From assembly GCF_049243985.1 (NCBI RefSeq), contig NC_135386.1, positions 5,602,501 to 5,666,500 on the forward strand: a stretch of 64,000 nt of DNA. Direction: 5' to 3'. A program made the position numbers and the translations under genes. The notes beneath the pieces were generated by a model, which saw only the letters and a program-made list of their open reading frames with translations, did not search any database and had not been told where the DNA came from. Shown here piece after piece: positions 41,671 through 53,600 of this stretch. The stretch's first letter is position 1; each line of letters starts with the position of its first letter. This DNA is from Paroedura picta (Eukaryota > Chordata > Lepidosauria > Squamata > Gekkonidae).

Positions 41671-44600
41671 CTAGGGGAGGGAGACGGGCAAAAGGGGTCA
41701 ACGGGAGCCAAGCAGGAGCGGCCGCTCGACCCGAGCCGCAGGTTGAGACCCTGGCTTTGTTGGGGACGCCGGGGGCATCTGGCCAACCACGATGGGCGTT
41801 TCCTGCTCGAGCAGAACAGGCTCAACCTCCAATCGGGGCGGCCAATTCAAGCGAGTGACGGAGGCCGTTCGGCACAAAGCTGGGCCTTTTTGTTGGCGAC
41901 GGGCCGGTTTTGTTGCTGATTTGCGGCACACCTTGTTGTGTGTGGTTGTGTTTTTTTTAATTTACGGCTTAGGGGTGTCTCTGGACCCTGATGGGGCCCC
42001 CCCAAGCACACTCCGCTGCCAAGAAGGCTGGTGAAAACCGCCATCAGATTGCTGACGGCGACCCTGCAGGGTTTTTCGGGGCAAGAGACATCCAGAAAAG
42101 CATAGATGCAATAAACACATGAAAAGGAAAACGTCATAAAATTCTGGAATCATTAAAAAAAATTAGTACAACAGAGCTCTTCCGCCAGGTCTATGGTTGA
42201 GGCTGGGACTGGCGAGGAAGAACATTGCCCCCCTGGGGTCTGAAGTATACACCATTACCCTCCATCCCCTAATGCCCTTGTTTGGGTATTTTTAAAAGTC
42301 TTTTAGTGGGAGTTTTAATGGGGGATTTTAAGACTACTGTTACCCGCCATGAGCTAGTGAGCAACTGAGCTCTGTGGCAGGGTGTGAAGCACCAAGAAGG
42401 GCACTTACAAAGAAGGTCTTGCCAGCCGCCCATGTAAGCCAAAGAGCAGGGCTATGCAACCTCACAGTTTGGAAAGTGAGAGAAGGGAAAGGGGGGGGGG
42501 CTCACTTGGTCTCTGCAGAAGAAGGGGCCGGGCTGAGATCTGCATTCTTGACACAAGGCATCTTCCAGATACGGGTCAATCTGAACCTAGGAAGAAGGAG
42601 GAAGGAAGGGGGGAGTTAAAGCCAGTTAAAGCAGGGAGGGGAAAGGAGAGCCAAGGAGTGAGGTTAGAGAGCACACCATGCAAACTTTTATGGAGAAGCG
42701 TAGGGAACCAGCTGCAGGCACGTGAAAGAGTAAACGGAGGTGGGCCAATGATAAAAGCTTTATCTCCCGCAGAAGCAGTTTCCAGGCAGGTGTGAAAGGA
42801 CTGTACAATGGGCTGGTTTTGCAGAAAGGAAGAGGCCTGTAGTCTGCCTCCTTATGGCAGGAGATCACCAGGTAATAGGGTCCTTGCTTGCCAGTGCTCA
42901 CTGATTTGGTGGGTGAGAAACGAGGCCAAAGGATGCCGGGGAGGGGAGGGGAAGACAATTATCCTGGAGGGAGGATAAAGAAAACAAAACAAGGCCTCAA
43001 CTTCTTACAGGATGTTTGGATCGTAGTGATTCCTGGAGCTACCTGGAAGTGACCAGAAATTCCAGTTTCTAGGGATTCCAAGACCTACCCGTGTCACTTC
43101 CAGGTAGCTGTAGGAATCACCAGGAACTCATTGGTCAGAACTTCCTGTAAGTAGACAAGTCCTTATTTTAAATCACTGTCTCACAGGATGCACTCCCTCT
43201 GACGGCCAGGCACTGCCTAGCAATCCTAGTAGCTCATCCCTCTGTTGATCTGCTTTGCTCTTACAACACTGCCTTCCACTTCTGGAATTCAGGGTTTTTT
43301 CAACAGTTTAGGATATTATCATGCCTGTTTTTTCCCTGCATTGCTTCTCCTAACTTTATAACCCTGTTACATGGCTCCTCTGCGGTCTCACGGGGTCTAA
43401 TTGTCCTGGTTTAGATTGTGCAATTCTGGATTCAGCCTCTGCAGGAGAGGTGGGCAACGAATAAAACAGGCCCAACTCGAATCAGGGGGACTGGATTCCA
43501 ATCCCCACTCGGCCATAAGGAAAGAGTTTTACTTTTTCTAGGGTTTCTGCTCCTTCTCACCTCCGCTACGGTTCAACTACTGCTCCCTCCCCCTCCTAGC
43601 CTGGGCCGTAGCTAGTTTTACTCATCCGAGGCTCTGGATTCGGGTCCTGGCAACTCCAGTTGCCCAGCAGTTTTGTGAAGAGATGTGTGCCGTAATCCAG
43701 GGATCCTCAACCTGTGGTCCTCCAGATGTTCATGGACTACAATTCCCATGAGCCCCTGCCAGCATTTGCTGGCAGGGGCTCATGGGAATTGTAGTCCATG
43801 AACATCTGGAGGACCACAGGTTGAGGATCCCTGCCGTAATTGATAATTTCTGTGTTTGAATGATCCGTTTCATCCTAGCCGAGCTTTGCTCTGACCCAAG
43901 GGTGATTGGAAGGTGCCGGATGATGGACAACGGAAACGCTCCAAACCTCCGTACCTTTTTCGTAAACTTGGCCGTCTTGATCTCCACAAAAGCAGCACTC
44001 ACTGCCTTCAGGTAGCTGTGCTGATTGTTGAAGGTGACCCGGCCGGATCCTGAAACGAAACACACCCATTAGCGTGATGCACACAACCCGTGACTCGTGC
44101 CAACTGCAGAAGCAGGCGACCAAGAGATGTTATGAGTCACCGCACACGATACTCGGGAACGTCTGCCAGGCTGGGAAATCTGTGCAGGGAGGGGGTTGTT
44201 GCCGCAGCTTTGGGCTGGAATACCTCTGTCCCTGCCAGCGATGAGCAAGCCGCCACCTACGGGAGCTCGGCAAAAAGGACGTTCAACATATAAACTGTAG
44301 TTTGAAAAGCCAAAAAGAAAAGGGACCTAATTCCTGACTGGCTGCTTCAAACAAGTGATCATCACAACGGATCTTTATTTTAAATCAACCAAACCCCTCC
44401 CCCTTGGAGGAATTATATTAAAGAGATGGCTTTTAACCTATTAATCGTAAAACCTAAAATAGACCAAATAATATTATACTGTATGTTTTTTAGTTGTTGT
44501 TACCCTCCCTGAGCCTACTAGGGAAGGGTGAGCTATAAAAATGCGATCAATATAAATATCCCTCCATTGAAAGTAGGACCACTGTGTACTTCTGGAGGAA

Positions 44601-47600
44601 AGGCTGGCAGGGGCTCATGGGAATTGTAGTCCACGAACATCTGGAGGACCACAGGTTGACTAAACCTGCCCGAAGGACATTTTCATCAGTTCTTTTAAAA
44701 AGAGCTTGAAAGATGAGACCTCCCCCCCAAAAGAAAAAGAGGACACGTCCTTAAAGAAAAAAGTCATTTGGTAACCCTCAGGGGTGACCAAACTGAAGCT
44801 CTCCAGATGTTCATGGACTACAATTCCCATGAACCCCTGCCACTTGGCCACGGGGAGTGGTGGAGTTGCCACCACCTGACCATACTCACCAATCGGGTAC
44901 TTGTACTTGTCCGTGTCAATCCCTGCGTACATCACGCCACCAAAGAGGTCGTTGAGGATCCCCGCCAAGGCCTCTGCGTTCAGCATGCCGTGAAGAGCGC
45001 CCACAAAGACCGTTTTGCCCGGATCGAGCCGCTGTGTCGGGCTGCACACAAAATTGCTGTCTTCCAAGACCCAGGGAATTACCTGCACCTGGAGTGGCCC
45101 CAGTGGAGCGGAGGGCAAAGATGTGTGTGTTTTAGAAGAAGAAGAGTTGGTTATAGTCGCCTTCCCTTTCCTCTCCCCACAACAGACACCCCGTGAGGGA
45201 GGTGAGGCTGAGAGAGCCCTGATATTCCTGCTCGGTCAGAACAGTTTTATCAGTGCCATGGCGAGCCCAAGGTCACCCAGCTGGCTGCATGTGGGGGAGC
45301 GCAGAATCGAACCCGGCATGCCAGATTAGAAGTCCGCACTCCTAACCACTACACCAAACTGGCTGCTTCAAACAAGTGATCATCACAAAGAATCTAATTT
45401 TAAATCAACCAAACCCCTCTCTCCTAGGAAGAATTATATTAAAGAGATGGCTTTTAACCTATTAATCGTAAAACCTAAAATAGACCAAATAATATTATAC
45501 TGTAAGTTTTTAATTCTTGTTACGCTCCTGAGCCTACTAGGGAAGGGTGAAGATCCACAGGTCTTCCCTTCCAAGCCACGCTGCACGCCACAAAATGCTT
45601 TACAGCTGACCCACAGACTTGCTTTCTCTCTGCTTCGATCATTAGATGGCCCAGACAGAGCACATACCCTTTTGTCATTTTGTCAAAACTAACTTCTGGA
45701 TAAGAGGTGGCCGCTTTGTATGGCTCGATAAACTTACCCAGGGAAAAACGAGAGAATCCAACCCACAAAGACCAGATAAACCAGTTCAAGCTCAGAGAAG
45801 TTTAAAAAAAAAAATGTTGGAGGTTGGGACTGCATCTCCCGGAACGCCTAACTCACTTCTTTGCAACGCATCCTGCGGCTGGACATCTTGAAATAGTACT
45901 CGGTCAGACCGTTGGGGCTCATGACGTTCCGGGAGCAGTTCTGCAGCAGAGCTAGAACAGATTTCTCTGATTCAAACACCAGGTAGACATATCCTTGGGA
46001 AGGAAGGGAACGAAGGATTAGCTGAAGGAAGCAGGCAATGGGCCGCGCAGGGATCTCTTCTGGGAGGTCCCACCTGAGAGCATGGAAGCCAACTTCATCC
46101 TGGCTTCTCGTGGGGGATGGGGTTGCCAGCTCCAAATCAGGAAACTCCTGCAGCTTAGGGGAGGACGGGGGTGGGGTACAATGTCATACAGTCCACCCTT
46201 CATACAGTCCATGTTTTGCAGGGAAAACAATCTCTAGTTTGGGGAGGGGCTGTAATCCGGGGGATCCCCAGGTAACTACCTGGAGGCTGGCATCCCTATC
46301 TGAGACATACAGTTAGGAATTGCTTTGCTGGATACAAAAAACTGGGGGGGGGGGAGGTCTGTCTACTTCAGAAATGGACAGCCGGTTTAATGGCATTACT
46401 CATAAGCAGAGTTTAGTAACAATAACCTCAGTGTCTGGTAACTGGGTTCTTACTCTAACAATGGCCCTTTCTGCATGCACAGCTTAATTTTGATTGTCCC
46501 TTTAATTTGCATCCTATTCCTGCACACTGCACATTTCTTCTTTCCCCAATTTTTCTCCTCTTTGTTTTTGTTTTGTACCGATGGTTGGTCTCTGCTCATT
46601 GGTCAGTTTTCAGGCAGTTTTGAAACTCCAATTCAGTTTATATTTCATTGCTTTTGACAACATGGTACTACCATTCTTAAAACATAAGCTTTTCAAAAGC
46701 AAAAAAGGTGTAAGCTGATTTGGCATTGCAAATTCGGGGGGGGGGGGGGATAAACTCCCATAGGTAGGCTCGAAGCCACAATATTTAGATCTTCAGGCTG
46801 GCATCTTCAGTCTGAAGGTGATAAACAGCCCATTATAATGAAATAACAACAACACAACAGGAATTCAATTGTACGAATTCCCTTAATTAAAAAAAAAACT
46901 GACAAGATGGGGTGGGGGAATTTTTTAAATTATTATTCATTTATTGACTGTGCCCTCCCCCTGCAGATTATGTTCAAGGCGGTTGACAACATTTGTTTAC
47001 ACAAGAATTAAAACGCTGGAGGGTGTCACCCCAAGGGTCAGACATCCCGGTGCTTGCACAGGGGATAAGGTAAAGGTAAAGGTATCCCCTGTGCAAGCAC
47101 CGAGTCATGTCTGACCCTTGGGGTGACGCCCTCTAGAGTTTTCATGGCAGACTCAATACGGGGTGGTTTGCCAGTGCCTTCCCCAGTCATGACCGTTTAC
47201 CCCCCAGCAAGCTGGGTACTCATTTTACCGACCTCGGAAGGATGGAAGGCTGAGTCAACCTTGAGCCGGCTGCTGGGATTGAACTCCCAGCCTTATGGGC
47301 AAAGCTTCCAGACGGCTGCCTTACCACTCTGCGCCACAAGAGGCTCTTTCTGCACAGGGGATACTTTTACCTATAATTTCAAAAGACACCCTCTCCCTGA
47401 AACTGGCCAATGAACAGAGACTGTTACAGTGATTGAAGCATGGGCTTCCAATGGAGTCATTCTGCTTGTGAATTTTGCCTTAGGAGCTAAAGCAAGGGAG
47501 GAAATGGGGCAACAGGACTGGAAAAGAACTGAGCTCTCAACGAGAGCAAAACCCGTGCAGAAGGAAAAAGAAAGCCCAATGGCCCCTGTGAAGTGAAAGT

Positions 47601-50600
47601 GAGTTGGCATGCAGGAGACAAAAATACGCCCAAGGGGAAAAGGAATAAAACCACCAGTGCATAGAAGGCCAATGTCTGTCCAATATCTGGAGACCTCATG
47701 ATCAGAGGTTGCTAACTTAACACTGTTAAAGAGCACTCAACGTTAACTCCTTTGCAGTAAGCGAATGCCTCCAACACAGTGAAACACAGGCCAGCATTTT
47801 CACTGATGAAGGTTCTTCTTCCAGGGTACAGAGTACTTCCCCCAATTTGACACTCGTTCATTTTCAGTGTTGACATCAGCAAAAAGATGGCAGATTAGGA
47901 TACTAGAGAGAGCCAGCGTGCGTGGCCTAGTGGTTCAAGTGTCCAAGCAGGACCTGGTTTGAATCCCCACTCTGCCACGGAAGCCTGTTGGGCGACCTCT
48001 GGTCACTCACACCCTTAGCCTCTCCTACCTCACAGGGTTGTTGTGAAGATAAAACACAGGAGAAACAACGCAAGCTGCTTTGGGACCTCATTTGGAAGAA
48101 AGACAGGATATAAACCAACAAATAAAAAGCTAGAATCAGCCGAACCGTTCTTATTCTAGTTAAAGCAGAGACACACCCCACTGTGCTTTATAGAGGTGTT
48201 TTGCCAGGGATAGATATTTCCGTGAATCAGTAAATGGCGCATGAAAACTGGCGCGTTAACCGACCAGTTACCAGGGAAGCTTCCAGAAAACAAAGTGAGA
48301 GGTGGTACAAGGGATGAACGGCGTTTATGCAATAACATTACTTCCCCAGGTCAAAGCTAACGGAGAACCACCAGGCTCACACAACACGGTTTGTTTAAGA
48401 GAGAGGGAGAAAGGAACATTGCTGGGATAACTCTCCCCACCTGCCCTGATCGCCTCTCGACCAGACCAACTTACCACGGGAGGGTTGAGGTGGTGGTGAG
48501 TGGAGAGCCAAGTATCTACCTCTTTCCCCAACCTGGTGGAATGAGCTCCCGGAAGAGCTAAGGGCCCTGCTGGAATTGTCAGCTTCCCGCAGGGCCTGCA
48601 AGGCAGAGCTCTTCCGCCAGGAGTACGGTGGAAGCCAGGGCGGGGTCTCGATATTCTATCTCAGGATCCCCCCCATGGTTTTTGTCAGATCTGGTACCTC
48701 ACTCCCAATGGTAGAAAGCTTGGCCTCTGGCTGGACGAGGGAGGGTATAGTAATAATTAGAGAGTTCATTTATCACCTCTGTTGCTAAAAGGGTGGGTTT
48801 CATGAGGTTTTATTGTATTCTTTTATTGTTGCAAACCGCTGGGAGAGCGGCAGTATATATATATAAATTGAAATAAAAATAAATAAACAAGCCCTTGCTG
48901 CTTCCACTTCACTGGGAGGGCAGGGGCTGTTCTGAGACAAGATCTAGAGAAACCTCCTTCACCAGGGAGGCAAATAAGAAACGCTAGAGTTTCCCAAGAA
49001 AGCTTCACAGCACAGCAAGAAAGGGACCAGGCCACAACGCTGAAGAGGGGAAAGAGACGGAATTGCACACGGCAAACATCCGCCCTGACTGGGGGCAGAG
49101 GAAGAAGAAGAAGAAGAAGAGTTGGTTCTTATATGCCGCTTTTCCCTGCCCGAAGGAGGCTCAAAGCGGCTTACAGTCGCCTTCCCTTTCCTCTCCCCAC
49201 AACAGACACCCTGTGGGGTGGGTGAGGCTGAGAGAGCCCTGATATCACTGCCTGGTCAGAACAGTTTTATCAGTGCCGTGGTGAGCCCAAGGTCACCCAG
49301 CTGGTTGCATGTGGGGGAGTGCAGAATCGAACCTGGCATGCCAGATCAGAAGTCCGCACTCCTAACCACTACACCAAACTGGCTCTCACACCAATATTTG
49401 GCAACTAAGCCAGCTTTCTTCCCCAGCTACCGCGGACAAACCAGTTTCAAAAAGGGAATGGAACCGTTTTCTGCCAACACAACGCCAGCATGGGAGAACA
49501 GCTAGGATGAAACACCCCCAGGACTCTTAGACGGTTCGTCCCCGTTTCTCGGCAAGAGACAGCCGTCCGCAAAACGGGACGTCCCAAACCGCTTCGAGGC
49601 AAAAAAGGTTTTCCGCAGGGTGCTTTTGGAGACCAGCCATTATTGTTGCATAGGACAGGGAAGGGGGGAAAAGCTCGAGCACAGCTCCCTCCCCCCCCCC
49701 CACCATGAACCACCACCAGTGAACAGGTGACGCCAACCACCTGAACCTGCGACAGGACCACCGGCATCCCAAGGTGCTCCCGACCAGCATGCAGCCACGG
49801 TCTATCCCAGCAGCCCTCTGTGCTCTACGAAGCAGGATATAAAGGTTTCCTACCATGTCTGTATTACCTTTAGGCATATTACCTTTGGGAGGGCAGCGGG
49901 GGTGTTTGCTATCCTTACCGGGCCATTCCACCCTCAGTGAGCCGAACACACGGAAAGTGCTGATCAGACCACCTGCCAGAGAGAGAGAGAGAACAAGAGC
50001 CGTGGTCAGGGGCAATGGAGAATCGCCCCCCACTTCAGCGCACAGACTGGGAGGTTGACGCTTCGAGCAAGCCCTGCTCTACATCCTGAAGCCAGAGAGC
50101 GTCTTCACTAGGCTTGCCGATTGCCTGGGCCCAGCAGGATCATAGAGGCGGAAGGGGCCAGACAGGCCCTTCTAGTCCAACTCCCGGCTCAGTGCAGGAT
50201 CAGCCTCGAGCACCCAGGAGAAGTCTCTGTCCAGCTGCTGCTTGAAGACGGCCAGTGAGGCGGGAGCTCACCGGAGCCGCGCCATTTAAAACAGCTGTTG
50301 CTGCAGCATTTCACAAGACGCACAACGGCGATTAAATGGATTAAAAAAAATAAAGAGCCATTACGCCTCTGAGGGTGGAGCCATGGCTGAGCGGTAGGAC
50401 ATATGCCTGGCATGCAGAAGGTCCCCGGTTCTATCCCCAGTTAAAAGGATCAGACAATAAGTCATGAGAAAGATCTTAACCCGAGACCCTGGCTCAGTGG
50501 AAGAGCCTCTGCTTGGCATGCACAAGGTCCCTGGTTCAATCCCCCACATCTCCAGTTAAAAGGACCAGGCAATAAGGGAAAGGCCTTAACCTGAGACCTT

Positions 50601-53600
50601 GGCTCAGTGGTAGAACATTTGCTTGGCATGCAGAAGGACCCTGGTTCAATCCCCCACATCTCCAGTTAAAAGGACCAAGCAATATGTGCTAGGAAAGACC
50701 TTGGTCTCGGACTCTGGCTCAGTAGTATAACATCTGCCTGGCATGCAGAAGGTCCCTGGTTCAATCCCCCATACCCTGGAGCGCCGCAGCCAGTCTGAGG
50801 ACAGTCAATACAGACCTCGATGGGCCATTCAGCATAAGGCAGCGACGAATGCAGAAACCAGCGAGGCCTCAAGAGTTTACTCACCTTCTGTGATATCCCA
50901 GGGAACACCGCCTAGAAACACCTTACACGAATAGATGGGGTTGCTGTAATTTCGGGGCGGGAGCTGCCCACTCCATGTGCAAGTCGCTTCGTTCACGGCT
51001 AAAGAAAGATGCCACAGGAAGAGAAGCTTCGTTCAGGAGCTTGGGACAGCTCATTCCCCCAAAGTTCCCGCCAGGAGGTCTGCTTCCCCACCCAGCGAGG
51101 CCCCCCCTTGGACTCACCTGCTGCTTGCCTGTGGAGCTGAGCTTCCCTTTCAATGCTGAAGGGGTCTTCTGGAGAGTCGGGCAAGCTCCAAGAAGGCCAC
51201 ATCGACGCCCTTGGCCACTGCTTGGCCACGCCGGCCGGGCTGGAAGTGGCGGCCGGCAAAGCAGCTTGCTCCTGGTTGAGGTGTGATCCTGATCCATTGA
51301 GGGAATCCCGGGTCATGCCGCTGATCGGCAGGAACGGCAGAGGGGGGGAGATATGCAGGCTGGACTGGAAGAAGAAGAGCTGGGTTTGAATACCCTTCTT
51401 TTTCCTACCTGAAGGAGTCACAAAGCGGTTGACGATCGCCTACCCTCTTCTCCTTGCAGCAGACACCCGGGGAGACACCCAAGCACCAGGCAGTTAGGGA
51501 AGCCCGTTTCGGCATAAATGGGGATTACCAGATCACTCAGCAGACCTTCCAAACCAGTGATTAAAACAAGGGTGTACAAACCTCCAGCTAGCATTTTTTG
51601 GGGCGGGATCACTGTTCTCATTTTTATGTCACTCTTTTAGCTTTCATGACTCCAGAGAAGCTTTTAAAAGCAGGATCGTTAGAGATCAGACTCAGATCAG
51701 AAAAAGGACCAAACTCTTTCGTTTATCCCCCCAAATTGGATAGTCCGTCTATTATAATAGTCCGTCTGTTTCATGTATTGTTTCACGTTCCACGTAAACC
51801 GCCCTGAACCTCCAGGGAGGGCGGTATAAAAATATAATAAATAAAATAATAGTAAAAATGTAATGGATTCATTTGATGCTGGTCTCCAGCGAGACCTCTT
51901 GACCCTAAGGATTCTAGCTCCTTCAAGGCTTCCCCTTCATCTGATTTAGCGTGCAATCTGTGCATCTAACAGCCCTCACTGGGCCAGTTTGTGTTTACAA
52001 GCCCTCCTTACGAATAAAACCAAAGGGAAAGCTCAGGACTGCAGACCCGAGCCGTTTTCCTCCCCCGCACACTCACAATCAACTCCGAAAGGTGGTCAGA
52101 ACCCGAGCTGAATCCACTGGTGTCGGAATCGGACGGGCTACTGGAGCGTGAATACAGGAGCGAACGGCTGCTGTCCAGACGGGCGTTCCGCAGGGTCGGT
52201 GTTGGAAGACTGTCCGTCAACTCCGAGCTGATGTGGTCGAGGGGCAAGAAACCCAAAGGGGGCTTCCCCAGAGGATTGCTAAGCATGTTAAGGACTGCAA
52301 AGAACAAAGACAAAAGCGATTATTTATTTGCATCTCACGCCTCGACCCACGGCTGCCTTTCCCCAGACAATGCACCGGTGCCTTCCGACCGGCTCAGGGA
52401 CAGACCTGCGCATGCCTGGAATGCAGATTATACGCGGTATCCCACTCAGCTAGCCTGAAAAGAAGACTACTGTATCTTTAGCTTGCCAGCCACAAACTTT
52501 AGCTAGCCGTGATGAATTACTCCCGTGCAGGTGGATCCTACACCAACATGCTGGCATTCAAACTTATTTATTTATCCCATTTATGTATGGCTTTATTTAT
52601 GTGGGTAAGTGGCTTATAACTGCCTTCCTTCCCTCTCCCCACAACAGACACCCTGTAAGGGAGGTGGGGCTGAGAGAGACTGAGAACAGCTGTGACAGGA
52701 CTGTGACTAGCCCAGCTGGCTGCATGTGGAGGAGCAGGGAAGCATATCCAGCTCTCCGGATCAGAAGCCGGGGCTCTTAACCCCGGCCCCACGCCGTCTC
52801 CCCTCAACGAAACCCACTGAATGCTCTACTGGGTGAGGACAGCACATCAACTCTGGTTTGCTGCTATCAGCACACAAACAGCCCACTAATACAGCAATTT
52901 CATAATCTAGTCACGATTACAGGCCAAGAGATTCAATGGCCAATTTAGGTTTCCTTAGCACCGAAATCTAGAGAATTAAAAAAAACCCAGTTGGCTGTTG
53001 ACTTCTGGGGCCTCCTAAGACAGGTACGGCAAATACAACAGCGGACTCCAGGGAGAATTAAACGGATCACGCTGGGGGCCGTGATTCTTGTTCTGGTGCT
53101 CCTCGGGGGAAACTGTTACTGTGCAACGTCCAAGTTTAGAATCAACTCTGCATCTTGAGTAGGGTGTTAAAGCTCAGCTTTCCACTCTTACCAGCCCAAA
53201 GCCGCTTTTGGAATAAAGGAATCCAATCTTACTGGAGATGCTTGAATTCCCTTATCTTCCTCCCACTGGATACCTTGTCAGAGAAGCCCGACAGCAGGAA
53301 GGACACGACAAGGAAATAAAGAGCCACACCAGTCAGTAAGAAGGGAGGAACCAAGGCCAAAGGTGCAAAACACGTTAAAAAATATATATTACCCAGTTGT
53401 CAAACTACCAATGTGCTTCACCTAAAAAAGGTTTTTGCACGGGAAACTGCAATACGCAATTCAACAACATGACTGAGTTTGTACAATTACAGTTAAACTC
53501 GCACAAGTATTACATTAAAAGTTAAAAACCCAGTCTTACAGTACACAGAACTGCAAGAGCTTATTGTAGCTTTGCTAGGAAAACAGAACAGAAGAAGAAG

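Noticed and set aside
41377-41919. 180-codon plus-strand frame
   Set aside because: Antisense shadow of the last CPEB1 exon; no support of its own.
50377-50780. Possible cluster of four tRNA genes
   Set aside because: A and B boxes are present, but no unit folds as a complete tRNA with an acceptor stem and anticodon, and the last runs into a SINE body.
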